Below are positions 27,361 to 36,052 of a stretch of DNA of 64,000 nt, piece after piece (position 1 is the stretch's first letter; every line of letters starts with the position of its first letter). The DNA lies in contig NZ_AEYE02000036.1 in NCBI RefSeq assembly GCF_000298315.2, forward strand, positions 1-64,000, in the 5' to 3' direction. This DNA is from Rhizobium grahamii CCGE 502. GTDB lineage: Bacteria; Pseudomonadota; Alphaproteobacteria; Rhizobiales; Rhizobiaceae. The position numbers and the translations under genes were made by a program. The notes under the pieces are model-generated. The model worked only from the letters and a program-made list of their open reading frames with translations, searched no databases and was not told the origin of the DNA.

Positions 27361-28509
27361 TTGAAAATCGTCGACATTCACGTGCGCGTCTTTGCGCACA
27401 CGACCTATCGTCACGCAGACACCGCCGGGCATGCGCATCCTGGGCCTGCTCACAAGGTCAAGCATGCGCTGCTGACGATCGTCGCGGACGATGGCACCGA
27501 GGGCTACTGCTTCTCCCCGCCCGAAATTGTCCGCCCGCATGTCCTCGACAAGTTCGTCAAGAAGGTCCTGATCGGTCAAGATCCGTTCGATCGCGAGAGG
27601 CTTTGGCAGGAACTCGCCCATTGGCAGCGCGGAAGTGCTGCGCAACTGACCGACCGGACGCTTGCTATCGTCGATTGCGCGCTGTGGGATCTCGCCGGAC
27701 GCAAGCTTAACATCCCGGTCCACAAGCTGATCGGCGGCTATCGCGACAAGGTGCGGGCCTATGGATCGATCATGTGCGGCGACGAGCTCGAAGGTGGCCT
27801 TGCGACGCCGGAGGATTACGGCCGCTTTGCGGAGAAGCTGGTAAAGCGCGGCTACAAGGGTATCAAGCTGCACACCTGGATGCCACCGGTCTCATGGGCA
27901 CCTGACGTGAAAATGGACCTGAAAGCCTGCGCGGCGGTTCGGGAAGCCGTTGGTTCCGATATCCACCTGATGATCGATGCTTTCCACTGGTATAGCCGCA
28001 CCGAGGCGCTCGAACTCGGCAAGGGCCTGGAGAAGCTGAGTTTCGACTGGATCGAAGAGCCGATGGACGAGCAAAGCTCGGCCTCCTACGCCTGGCTTGC
28101 CGCTAATCTCGATATTCCCGTTCTCGGCCCGGAAAGCGCTGGAGGAAAACACTTCAGCCGCGCCGAGTGGATTACGTCGAATGCCTGCGATATCTTGCGC
28201 ACAGGCGTGCACGATGTCGGCGGCATCAGCCCTGCGATGAAGTCGATGCACCTCGCAGAGTCCTTCGGCATGTATTGCGAAATCCATGGCAATGGTGCGC
28301 CTAACCTGATCATCGCCGCATGCAGCAAGAATGCCAAGTGGTACGAGCGCGGCCTCTTGCATCCGTTCCTCGAATATGACGACGGCTTCGAATATCTGAA
28401 CGCTCTCGCCGATCCGATGGATGAGGATGGCTACGTCCACCTCTCCGATAAGCCTGGCCTTGGAGAAGACATCAACTTCGCCTTCATTGAGGCAAACCTG
28501 ATGGCATGA
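27361..28509 (+). CDS. Enolase-superfamily (mandelate racemase group) sugar-acid dehydratase or cycloisomerase
   Basis: 382 residues from a TTG at 27361, chosen because GGAGGAGAACAC precedes it and the protein then begins KIVDIHVRVFAHT as relatives do; the frame upstream to 27184 has no family resemblance. Metal ligands are visible as Asp in LMIDAFHWYS, Glu in DWIEEPMDE and Glu in VLGPESAGGKH; a base Lys is in GIKLHTWMPP and a His in CEIHGNGAPN. Members act on aldonic or aldaric acids. Beside kdgD, a glucarate/galactarate dehydratase or galactarolactone cycloisomerase producing the KdgD substrate is the simplest reading, but substrate is not proven. The gene is divergent from gntR and shares its operator motif. 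Confidence 0.82.
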   Translation: MKIVDIHVRVFAHTTYRHADTAGHAHPGPAHKVKHALLTIVADDGTEGYCFSPPEIVRPHVLDKFVKKVLIGQDPFDRERLWQELAHWQRGSAAQLTDRTLAIVDCALWDLAGRKLNIPVHKLIGGYRDKVRAYGSIMCGDELEGGLATPEDYGRFAEKLVKRGYKGIKLHTWMPPVSWAPDVKMDLKACAAVREAVGSDIHLMIDAFHWYSRTEALELGKGLEKLSFDWIEEPMDEQSSASYAWLAANLDIPVLGPESAGGKHFSRAEWITSNACDILRTGVHDVGGISPAMKSMHLAESFGMYCEIHGNGAPNLIIAACSKNAKWYERGLLHPFLEYDDGFEYLNALADPMDEDGYVHLSDKPGLGEDINFAFIEANLMA

Positions 28510-28514
28510 ACTTG

Positions 28515-28547
28515 GAGGGGCTGACAAAGAGATTTCGTCAGCCCCTC
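28515..28547. terminator. Perfect 11-bp hairpin between convergent genes
   Basis: GAGGGGCTGAC (28515-28525), an 11-base loop and GTCAGCCCCTC (28537-28547). It starts six bases after the enolase-type gene stop and overlaps the stop codon of the leftward hydrolase gene, so it can serve both strands. No U-run follows on either side, so termination strength is uncertain. Confidence 0.6.
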
Positions 28548-29599
28548 AAAACGGTGTCGAGCCAGTTGAGCGCAGCATTCTGTTCGATGACTGGAAACTC
28601 ATGGCCGCCTTGCCAGGTGGCCATGTTCAGATTTTGTATTCCCTGTGCCGCCGACCAGAGCTCACCCATGCGCGCAAAGGCAGCCTCAACGACAGCGGCT
28701 GGGAAATGCCTGTCTTCGCGCCCGTTGAGAAAGTACCCCGGTTTCGGCGCCGCGAGGCCGGCAAAGTCAGGATAGTCCAGCTTGCCCGCGATTTGTGGAT
28801 GCAGCATGTAAAAGGCAGATTGCCCACGCAGCTGGTTGCCACCCGCCTGCATGAGACCCTCTAATGTGCCCATCCAGCTGATTGCGCAAAAGGCGGCGAT
28901 GTCGGTAGAAAGAGCGGCGACCTGCCAGGCGCGGTAGCCACCGAAGGAAAATCCGAAACTCGCAACGCGTCTGCGATCGACCTCTGGAAGGTCGGCAAGA
29001 AATCGGGCGGCCGCTATATCCTCCATCGCAACGACCGAGGCAAGCGAGACACCGAACTGCATCAGGTTGGCGGCTAGCGCCTGTTGGGCTTCGTACCCGT
29101 TGCCGCAACGACTTGACCAGCCGAGCGCATCGACGCTGAGAACGACGTAACCACGCCCCGCCGCCTCCTCTGCGGGAAAGCGCCCTCCATAGAAACGCTT
29201 TACCCACACCTGCGCTGCGTCCTGGACAGGATCGCCGAATGGCGGAGGGATCATCTTTTCCTTGCCGATATCGAAGGTTGCGCCGTGATCATGTAACATC
29301 AGCAAGGCCGGCGCCGGCGTCTGTCGATATGGCAGGAGAAGAAAGGCCTGTGCCTCCTCGCCATTGGAAAAGCGAAGGCTTAGGCGTTTGCCTTCGTAGG
29401 AGGAGCATTGCCACTGCTGCGTCGTTTCAACCCGGTCAACGTGGCATGCGTCGGCATCGATCGATTGCACGATATAGGCCAACGTCGAGGAACGCCACGT
29501 CGCAAAATCGGTTGCAGCAGCGCCAAAGCTCAACGGAAAACGTAGCGCGTCGCGTTGCCTTCGCGCGATGGGGGCGAGGTTGTCACGATCGATCGTCAC
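28538..29599 (-). CDS. Alpha/beta-hydrolase, carbohydrate-esterase-like
   Basis: 353 residues of the large dienelactone-hydrolase/acetyl-xylan-esterase-like group. The HDHG element near residue 104 (LMLHDHGATFDIGKEK) may form the oxyanion hole, GFSFGGYRAWQV holds the nucleophilic Ser, the acid could be Asp in LNGREDRHFP and the catalytic His is in WQGGHEFPV. No signal peptide is seen. It lies last in the ABC-transporter run, 58 bases after the second ATPase gene. An intracellular esterase removing acetyl, methyl or feruloyl groups from imported uronate oligomers would fit, but this is inference. Confidence 0.75.
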   Translation of the reverse strand: MTIDRDNLAPIARRQRDALRFPLSFGAAATDFATWRSSTLAYIVQSIDADACHVDRVETTQQWQCSSYEGKRLSLRFSNGEEAQAFLLLPYRQTPAPALLMLHDHGATFDIGKEKMIPPPFGDPVQDAAQVWVKRFYGGRFPAEEAAGRGYVVLSVDALGWSSRCGNGYEAQQALAANLMQFGVSLASVVAMEDIAAARFLADLPEVDRRRVASFGFSFGGYRAWQVAALSTDIAAFCAISWMGTLEGLMQAGGNQLRGQSAFYMLHPQIAGKLDYPDFAGLAAPKPGYFLNGREDRHFPAAVVEAAFARMGELWSAAQGIQNLNMATWQGGHEFPVIEQNAALNWLDTVLRG

Positions 29600-29657
29600 C
29601 CTTCACCCCCGCTTCCCCCGGCATGCGAAGCGTTCAGCGATTTCACCCGGCGGAATT

Positions 29658-30416
29658 TCAAAACGCCTGATCATACTCGACGCTGGCCCGGATCAGTTCC
29701 CTTGCATAGGGATCCGACGCCTGTCCCGTCGCCAAAACTGCGCGGTCAAGGATCTCGACGATCTGCCCATGTTGCATGACCGCCAGCCGGTCGCACATAT
29801 GGTCGACCACCGCGAGGTCATGCGAGACGAACAGATAGGTTAGCCCCTTGCGTGTCCTCAGCTCGGAGAGGAGGTTCAGCACTTCGGCCTGAACGGAGAC
29901 ATCAAGGGCCGAAGTCGGCTCGTCCAGAAGCAGGACGGAAGGATCGAGGATGAGCGCGCGCGCGATGGCAACGCGCTGCCGTTGCCCCCCGGAGAGTTCA
30001 TGCGGATAGCGCTGGAGAAAGGCTGAGGTGAGCCCGACGTCGATCAGCGCCTGTTCCATGCGCTCTTGATGGCGATCCATGCGCTGGATACGCAACGGCT
30101 CCTGCAGCGCGGTTCGGATCGACTGACGGGGATGAAGCGATCCGTACGGGTCCTGGAAAACCATCTGGACGGTGCGGCAGTATTCGTCCAGAGGCGTGTC
30201 GCGGACGTCCTTGCCGTTGATGGCAATCCTGCCATCCCATGCGTTCAGCAAGCGGGCGACACACCGCAGGACTGTCGATTTACCCGATCCCGACTCGCCG
30301 ACAAGGCCAAAGGACTCGCCCTTGGCGACGCTGAAGGTCACACCGCCGAGAATGCGTTTAATGTGCACGCCAAGGCCGAGGGAAATGGAAAGATCCTTTA
30401 TCTCGATCGCGGTCAT
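29658..30416 (-). CDS. ABC transporter ATPase (oligopeptide/dipeptide type, DppF-like)
   Basis: 252 residues. Walker A is GESGSGKST, the Q-loop is in MVFQDPYGSL, the signature is LSGGQRQR, Walker B is VLLLDEPTSALD and the switch His is in LFVSHDLAV. It is one of two ATPases of a peptide/nickel-type importer; its start overlaps the other ATPase gene's stop by four bases. It energises uptake of the ligand bound by the SBP at 33.3-34.9 kb. Context suggests uronate oligomers or related plant-wall fragments rather than peptides. Confidence 0.93.
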   Translation of the reverse strand: MTAIEIKDLSISLGLGVHIKRILGGVTFSVAKGESFGLVGESGSGKSTVLRCVARLLNAWDGRIAINGKDVRDTPLDEYCRTVQMVFQDPYGSLHPRQSIRTALQEPLRIQRMDRHQERMEQALIDVGLTSAFLQRYPHELSGGQRQRVAIARALILDPSVLLLDEPTSALDVSVQAEVLNLLSELRTRKGLTYLFVSHDLAVVDHMCDRLAVMQHGQIVEILDRAVLATGQASDPYARELIRASVEYDQAF

Positions 30417-31264
30417 GGCGCACCCTCCACCGTTGCGACATTGGTTGTCTGGACGCGGCTCAAGACAGGCAGCGGGCGGCGGTCACCGCCGATGTGGGGC
30501 TGCGCTGCCAGTAATCCACGCGTGTAGGGATGCTCGGCGTTCTTCAGATCGCGCGCCTCCCTTTCCTCGACAAACTCGCCCGATCGCATAACAAGGACGC
30601 GGTCGCAGAAGTTACGCACGAGGTTGAGGTCGTGGCTGATCATGATCAGCCCGATGCCCTTGCTGATCACCAGGTCGTTGAGGATCTTCAACACCTGCAT
30701 TCGTACCGTGACGTCGAGCGCCGACGTTGGCTCATCCGCGATGATGAGCTCAGGCTCGGGGATCAACATCATCGCGATCATGATCCGCTGCCCCATTCCG
30801 CCCGAGACCTCGTGCGGATAGAGGCCGAACACCCGCTCCGGATCGCGGATCTGCACCGCCTCCAGCATTTCAAGCGTGCGTTGTTTGGCCGCGCTCCGTG
30901 AAGCGCCGTTGTGTATGCGATAGGCTTCCGCAACCTGATCGCCGACCCGGTGGACTGGATTGAGAGAAAATTTCGGATCTTGCAAGATCATCGACATGCG
31001 ACGTCCGCGAACCTGCAGCATCTCTTTCTCGCGGCAGGCCAGCAGATCGGTTTCACCGAACTGCATCCGCTCGGCCGCAATCTTGGCCGTCGGAAGAAGC
31101 TTCAGCAGCGCCCGACCGATGGTCGATTTTCCCGATCCGGATTCGCCAACGATACCGAGGCGCTCCTGACCGAGCGAGAACGAGATTCCCTTGACAACCG
31201 GGTTGTCGCCTTTGCGACCGCGGTAGCTGACATGCAGATTGCGGACATCGAGGAGATTGGCCAT
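30413..31264 (-). CDS. ABC transporter ATPase (oligopeptide/dipeptide type, DppD-like)
   Basis: 283 residues from the ATG at 31264 (MANLLDVRNLHVSYRG); the open frame continues far upstream but only as the shadow of the permease gene. Walker A is GESGSGKSTI, the Q-loop is in MILQDPKFSL, the signature is VSGGMGQR, Walker B is LIIADEPTSALD and the switch His is in MISHDLNL. The C-terminal AEHPYTRGLLAAQP is characteristic of the peptide-importer ATPase group. It lies 8 bases after the permease gene and overlaps the second ATPase gene by four bases. Confidence 0.93.
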   Translation of the reverse strand: MANLLDVRNLHVSYRGRKGDNPVVKGISFSLGQERLGIVGESGSGKSTIGRALLKLLPTAKIAAERMQFGETDLLACREKEMLQVRGRRMSMILQDPKFSLNPVHRVGDQVAEAYRIHNGASRSAAKQRTLEMLEAVQIRDPERVFGLYPHEVSGGMGQRIMIAMMLIPEPELIIADEPTSALDVTVRMQVLKILNDLVISKGIGLIMISHDLNLVRNFCDRVLVMRSGEFVEEREARDLKNAEHPYTRGLLAAQPHIGGDRRPLPVLSRVQTTNVATVEGAP

Positions 31265-31272
31265 GACGTTCC

Positions 31273-32181
31273 TCACTTCTGCTTCGGGTCGAGCACGTCG
31301 CGAAGACCGTCGCCCAACAGGTTGAAGGCAAGACTGACGAGCAGGATTGCGCCGCCTGGGAACGCAACGAGCCACCAGTTGTCCAGCATGTAGCGCCGAC
31401 CTGTCGCCATCATCGCACCCCATTCGGGCAAGGGCGGCTGTGCCCCGAGACCGAGGAAGCCGAGGCCGGCAGCAGTAAGGATGACCGTCGCCATGCTCAA
31501 GGTAATACGGACGAGCACCGAGGGCAGGCACATGGGCATGATCGACTTTACGATAATGCGCAGCGCCGAGGCCCCTTGCATCCTCGACGCGGCAATATAG
31601 TCCGCCCCGCGAAATGTCAGCGTCTCGGCACGCGCCAGACGGGCAATCGGCGGCCACGCGGTGAGCGCAATGGCGACGATCGCGTTTTCGAGTCCCGCGC
31701 CCAACGCTGCGACGAAGGCAAGCGCCAGGATCAGGCTCGGGAAAGACAGGAAGATATCGGTAATCCGCATCATCACCGTGTCGCACCAGCCGCCGAAATA
31801 CCCAGCAGTCGTTCCGACCAGCAATCCGACCGGGCCGACGATGATCGACACGATGAAGATAAATGTCAGGCTTATACGGGATCCATAGACGAGACGGCTA
31901 TAGACGTCCCTTCCGAGCTCGTCCGTTCCGAACCAATGAAAACTGCTCGGTCGGCTCAGAGCGTTGCCGAGGTCGACGACATTGGGGTCGTGGCTGGCAA
32001 GGACGGGAGCAAGAAGAGCCGTGAACAACAGGATTGCGACGACGATGACGCCGAAGGCGGCCGTTGGATTCCTCAGCAACTCGCCGATGATCCCGGCAAG
32101 TCGCCTGGCCGCCATGACGACAGGTCCGTTGCGGCGCTCGGTCACAACAAGATTATTCATTTCAAGATGCCCTGATGCCAT
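31273..32181 (-). CDS. ABC transporter permease (DppC-like)
   Basis: 302 residues with about six membrane helices after an N-terminal cytoplasmic stretch. Typical marks are the N-terminal permease segment with FHWFGTDELGRDVYSRLVYG and the EAA loop EYIAA-like region ADYIAASRMQGASALRIIVKSIMP. It forms the inner-membrane channel with the DppB-like protein encoded one base upstream. Starts at residues 1 and 8 are both ATG. Substrate follows the SBP of the same operon. Confidence 0.93.
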   Translation of the reverse strand: MASGHLEMNNLVVTERRNGPVVMAARRLAGIIGELLRNPTAAFGVIVVAILLFTALLAPVLASHDPNVVDLGNALSRPSSFHWFGTDELGRDVYSRLVYGSRISLTFIFIVSIIVGPVGLLVGTTAGYFGGWCDTVMMRITDIFLSFPSLILALAFVAALGAGLENAIVAIALTAWPPIARLARAETLTFRGADYIAASRMQGASALRIIVKSIMPMCLPSVLVRITLSMATVILTAAGLGFLGLGAQPPLPEWGAMMATGRRYMLDNWWLVAFPGGAILLVSLAFNLLGDGLRDVLDPKQK

Positions 32182-32182
32182 G

Positions 32183-33199
32183 TCACCGCGTCCTTGGATC
32201 GAAGATCTTGTAAAGTGCGTCTGAGAGCAGGTTCAGCGCGATGAAGATGACGCCCACCAAAAGCACGCAGGTCATGACCGCGTTCATATCGCCGATCAGC
32301 ATATTGTTGGTGATGTATTGTCCGAAGCCCGGCCAGGAGAACACTGTCTCGATCAGCACTGCACCTTCGAGCAGGCTGCCATATGCCAGGGCAACGATGG
32401 TCACGAGCTGAACCCGGATATTGGCAAAGGCATGGTGCCAGATGGTCCGGCTCTTTGACAGGCCCTTGACGCGCGCCGTCGTAACATACTCCTGCCCAAG
32501 CTGGTCGAGCATGAAACTGCGCGTCATCCTGGTGATATAGGCCATCGACGAGTAGCCGAGAATGCTTGCGGGCAGGATGAGATGGTTCAGCGCATCACCG
32601 AAAACCTCCCAATCGCCAGCGATCGCTGCGTCGATGAGCATGAAGCCTGTAGTCTCCGGCACAAGGCCGATATAGTAATCGGAAAGCCGCCCGCCGCCGC
32701 CGACGAGCCCGAGCATGGCGTAGAAAACGATGAGGCCGATCATCCCCGTCCAGAAGATCGGCATGGAATGTCCGATCAGCGTCAGGAAGCGGATGATGTG
32801 ATCTGCTGGCCGATTGCGATTGATCGCCGCGAAGATGCCGAGAGGTACCCCGAAACCGGCGCCACCGAGAATGGCGAAGGTCGCGAGTTCGATCGTAGCT
32901 GGCATGACATGGGCAATGTCGCTGATGACCGGCTGTCCCGTGCGGATAGACACCCCGAAGTCGCCGCGCACCACATCCCCGACATAGCGGATGAACTGTG
33001 TGTAAAGCGGCAGATTGACGCCCAGCCGTTCCGCGACCATCTCATAGGTGGCGCGATCCGCCTCTTCCCCGACGATTGCTCTGACCGGATCCACCGGCAT
33101 CAGACGACCGATGCAGAACGTCAGGATTAGGAGACCGACCAGGGTGACCATAATGGTGCCGGTCTGCCGCGCGATGGCAAAGATGCGATCATGGCTCAT
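32183..33199 (-). CDS. ABC transporter permease (DppB-like)
   Basis: About 338 residues from the ATG at 33199 (MSHDRIFAIARQTG); GTG and ATG codons at 33220 and 33214 extend it by seven or five residues. Six membrane helices are visible, with the first followed by RLMPVDPVRAIVG, the periplasmic loop signature of DppB-type subunits, and an EAA loop in QEYVTTARVKGLSKSRTIWHHAFAN. It pairs with the DppC-like permease. The gap after the SBP gene is about 67 bases and may contain a differential-stability element, since binding proteins are needed in excess. Confidence 0.92.
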   Translation of the reverse strand: MSHDRIFAIARQTGTIMVTLVGLLILTFCIGRLMPVDPVRAIVGEEADRATYEMVAERLGVNLPLYTQFIRYVGDVVRGDFGVSIRTGQPVISDIAHVMPATIELATFAILGGAGFGVPLGIFAAINRNRPADHIIRFLTLIGHSMPIFWTGMIGLIVFYAMLGLVGGGGRLSDYYIGLVPETTGFMLIDAAIAGDWEVFGDALNHLILPASILGYSSMAYITRMTRSFMLDQLGQEYVTTARVKGLSKSRTIWHHAFANIRVQLVTIVALAYGSLLEGAVLIETVFSWPGFGQYITNNMLIGDMNAVMTCVLLVGVIFIALNLLSDALYKIFDPRTR

Positions 33200-33266
33200 T
33201 GCTGGATCTTTCATAACCACGGAAAAGTCGATGCGACGGGGGACGCCCGTCGCACCCTCTGGCGGA

Positions 33267-34871
33267 TCAGCGGCCCTTGGTGACCGTGCGCAATTGCGTC
33301 GACCAGGACGGGTTCAGCGCAAGCCCTTTGATGTCGGCGCGCACGCCTACGGTGTCCACGACCTCGGAGAACGGCTGGATTGCCGGCACGACATCGGCAT
33401 AATATTTCTGGATGTCGCCGTAGAGCTTGGTCTGAATGGTCTTGTCCCCTTCGACCTGCGCAGCATCGATCATGCTGTTCAGTTTTTCGTCGAAGAACGA
33501 GGTGCGCCAGCCCTGGAAGTTCGTCAGTTTTGCCTCGTCCGAATTGTTTGGATTATAAGCGATCGCGCGCAGGTTGGAGTCAGGGTGCGGCAACTGACCG
33601 CCGCCGCCGCGACCAACGAGAAGCTCGAAATTCCGCTCGCGCATCGCGCCGTAGATCTGGTCGCCCGATCCGGTAATGACTTCGGCGCGAATGCCAGCTT
33701 GAGCAAGTGTTGCCTGCAGCGCGGTTGCAAGGTTCAGGAACGGCGCATCCGAAATACCGCGGAGCGTCGTCGAGAAGCCATCCGGATAGCCCGCTTCGGC
33801 CAGCAATGTCTTTGCCTTCGTTACATCGAGCTTGTAGCCCGCATTAGGCGCCGCACCGAAGATGCCACTCGCAATCGGCCGATCACGAAGCTTGCCGAAA
33901 TACGGCAGAACCGTCTTGTCGAGACCCTCGTAGTCGATCAAGTAACGAAGCGCCTCACGAACCTTCGGGTTCTTGAACTTCTCGTCCTTCATCGACACGG
34001 CAAGGTAATAGAAGCCACTGCCACCGATCGTTTCTATCCTGACGTCCTTGTTGGACTCCAGGGACTTGAGATCGGCGGCCGACATCGAGAAGGCAATGTC
34101 AATATCGCCCTTCTCCAGCATCAGCCGCTGGCTCTGAGATTCTGCCAGATGGCGCATGATGATGCGACGCATCGCGGGCTTGTCGCCCCAGTAGTTGTCG
34201 TTGCGATCAAGAACGACGCGCTCGTTCGAGCGCCATTCGCTAAGCACGAAGGGTCCCGATCCCGCCGAATGTGTCGTCAGCCAGGCAGCACCCTTGTCGC
34301 CACTCTTCTCGTTTTCCAGCACGGTCTTGCTGTCGTAGATCGATCCCGGGCCAACGATGCCCAAGGTCATGATGATAAGTTCCGGATCAACCTTCTTGGG
34401 AAGCGTGATGACAACGGTTTTAGCGTCAGGAGCGGTAAAGCTCGCGTCGGCCTTGTCGGCGCTGAACCCATGGGTCTTGAGAAACGAGGCCTGCGCCAGG
34501 TTCAGCGACATCAACCGCTTCAGCGACCAGACGACGTCCTCGGACGTGACGGGATGACCAGAGGCGAAGGTTGCCCCGTCTCTCAATGTGAACGTAATCT
34601 TCGATTTATCATCGCTGACCACCCAGCCTTCCGCGAGCTGAGGTGTGACCTCAGATCTGTTGGCGGGATCTAGTGAAACCAGGTTATCGTATATGTTGGC
34701 GAGAACCTGGACCGTTTCCTTGCCGGTGATGGCTGCCGGGTCCAACGTCAAGATATTGTTCATCGAAAAGCCGACGACGAGCATGTTCTGCGGCGTTTCC
34801 GCGTGAAGCGGTGCGCTCCAGCTTGCTGCTCCGATAACCGCTGCCGCAATCATTGCCTTCAGGTGATACAT
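33267..34871 (-). CDS. Family-5 extracellular solute-binding protein of the uronate-island ABC importer
   Basis: 534 residues from the ATG at 34871, chosen because GGAGG lies seven bases upstream; the ATG at 34886 overlaps that ribosome site. Residues 1-24 are a Sec signal peptide ending in SAPLHAE. The body is an SBP_bac_5 fold: LTLDPAAITGKETVQVLANIYD, LRDGATFASGHPVTSEDVVWS, NDNYWGDKPAMRRI and an internal YLAVSMKDEKFKNPKVREAL. These proteins bind peptides, nickel or oligosaccharides. It is the first gene of the five-gene importer plus hydrolase run and has operator C upstream, so uptake is probably induced by the same effector as the kdu genes. Confidence 0.92.
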   Translation of the reverse strand: MYHLKAMIAAAVIGAASWSAPLHAETPQNMLVVGFSMNNILTLDPAAITGKETVQVLANIYDNLVSLDPANRSEVTPQLAEGWVVSDDKSKITFTLRDGATFASGHPVTSEDVVWSLKRLMSLNLAQASFLKTHGFSADKADASFTAPDAKTVVITLPKKVDPELIIMTLGIVGPGSIYDSKTVLENEKSGDKGAAWLTTHSAGSGPFVLSEWRSNERVVLDRNDNYWGDKPAMRRIIMRHLAESQSQRLMLEKGDIDIAFSMSAADLKSLESNKDVRIETIGGSGFYYLAVSMKDEKFKNPKVREALRYLIDYEGLDKTVLPYFGKLRDRPIASGIFGAAPNAGYKLDVTKAKTLLAEAGYPDGFSTTLRGISDAPFLNLATALQATLAQAGIRAEVITGSGDQIYGAMRERNFELLVGRGGGGQLPHPDSNLRAIAYNPNNSDEAKLTNFQGWRTSFFDEKLNSMIDAAQVEGDKTIQTKLYGDIQKYYADVVPAIQPFSEVVDTVGVRADIKGLALNPSWSTQLRTVTKGR

Positions 34872-34918
34872 TTGAAAAACCTCCATTGCCGACTCCCGAT
34901 CGACTGGTGATACTATCT

Positions 34919-34931
34919 GTCATAATATCTC
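34919..34931. promoter_or_regulatory. Candidate GntR operator C (GAGATATTATGAC on the minus strand) before the SBP gene
   Basis: The same 13-mer as site A, 48 bases upstream of the SBP start at 34871. On the minus strand TTGACT lies just upstream, with GATAGT 17 bases beyond, so the site would sit between -35 and -10. The accessory element ATCATACAA occurs nearby (complement of 34942-34950). Confidence 0.7.
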
Positions 34932-34950
34932 ATTAGTCAAGTTGTATGAT

Positions 34951-35377
34951 ATGGTGTCGACCAAGCGACTGACGCCTTTGGGGCTGTCAGAAATAGGATA
35001 GTCACTCCAACTTGCTACCCCCGAGACACGAGACAGCGTCACCCTGACCCGATATCATCAATCAACGAGTTGCGGCCTCTCGCTCGAGCTTTCGCGCATA
35101 CTGCAGGATCGCGGTTCCGCTCATTGGGAAACGCGCTGCTGTCCCCTGCACGCCCTTCCCGCATCTGCCTGGCTGGAACTTCCCTCGGACCAGCGAAGCG
35201 GTATTTGACTTTTTTGGTCTGGAGGAGAACGAACTGCCTTTGGAGGCGACCTCCACTCCGCTATTTGGCGCGATATGCATTGAGCGCTCTCATTCTGAGG
35301 CGCGCGTAGATTTTTGTTGTGACGATAAAAAAATCTGGTTTACTGCGCTGGCTTCTTGGCAATGGGGGATACTGCCA
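34951..35377. other. Intergenic stretch, no certain gene
   Basis: Between the divergent SBP and L,D-transpeptidase genes. A 72-codon leftward frame (35062-35280) is open but shows no known motif. The A/T-rich tract around 35310-35345 probably contains the promoter for the rightward genes. Confidence 0.4.
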
Positions 35378-36052
35378 ATGGTATGGACGCGCAGGGATTT
35401 TGTGCTTGGTGGCCTGGCTTCACTTGGAGCTGCGGCAGTTAGCAATCCGACATTCGCTGCTGCGTCATCTTATTTTTCCGGCACCAGCGTCGACAATGCC
35501 GTGACGTTTCGAAGCACGAACTTTGCCAGGATCGACAGGAAGTGGCAGCGCCAGGTCGTCAAGTATTTCAGCAGCGAGCCGATCGGCACCGTCGTTGTCG
35601 ATACCACCCATCATTTTCTCTACCTGATCATGGAGAACAAGACTGCCATCCGCTACGGCGTCGGTGTCGGGCGTGAGGGCTTCAAATGGTATGGCCGCGC
35701 CACGATCGACCAGAAAGCACTCTGGCCGCGTTGGACGCCGCCACCGGAGATGCGTCAGCGCCACCCGGAGCTGCCGGAATCGGTCGATGGAGGCTCACCG
35801 AAGAACCCTCTTGGTCCGCGCGCTATGTATCTGCTTCGCGACGGCGTCGATACCGGCTATCGCTTCCACGGCACTCTGGAGCCGGGCAGCATCGGCAAGG
35901 ATGCCTCCAGCGGCTGCATCCGCATGTTCAACGAAGATGCGATCGATCTCTATCAGCGTTGCCCCATCGGCACCGCGGTACAAGTCCTGCCGCACATTGC
36001 CGACCAGGCTGAAAGTGCCGCGAAGATCAGCCAGGCCAACCCGGTCGAATGA
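35378..36052 (+). CDS. L,D-transpeptidase (YkuD/ErfK family) with Tat-type signal
   Basis: 224 residues from the ATG at 35378 (GGGGA eight bases upstream). The N-terminus MVWTRRDFVLGGLASLGAAAV is a twin-arginine signal with an Ala-rich hydrophobic core. The YkuD domain follows: GTVVVDTTHHFLYLI, the His of RFHGTLEPGSIG and the catalytic Cys in DASSGCIRM. It would form or modify 3-3 peptidoglycan cross-links, or link proteins to peptidoglycan, in the periplasm. Tat export of a small transpeptidase is common in rhizobial members. It overlaps the next gene by ATGA, so the two are co-expressed. Confidence 0.92.
   Translation: MVWTRRDFVLGGLASLGAAAVSNPTFAAASSYFSGTSVDNAVTFRSTNFARIDRKWQRQVVKYFSSEPIGTVVVDTTHHFLYLIMENKTAIRYGVGVGREGFKWYGRATIDQKALWPRWTPPPEMRQRHPELPESVDGGSPKNPLGPRAMYLLRDGVDTGYRFHGTLEPGSIGKDASSGCIRMFNEDAIDLYQRCPIGTAVQVLPHIADQAESAAKISQANPVE

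Noticed and set aside
31265-31786. N-terminal extension of the first ABC ATPase frame
   Set aside because: The extension is the out-of-frame reading of the permease gene; the ATPase proper starts at 31264 with a standard N-terminus.
33048-34673. 541-codon open frame on the plus strand
   Set aside because: Shadow of the solute-binding protein gene; no motif or ribosome site.
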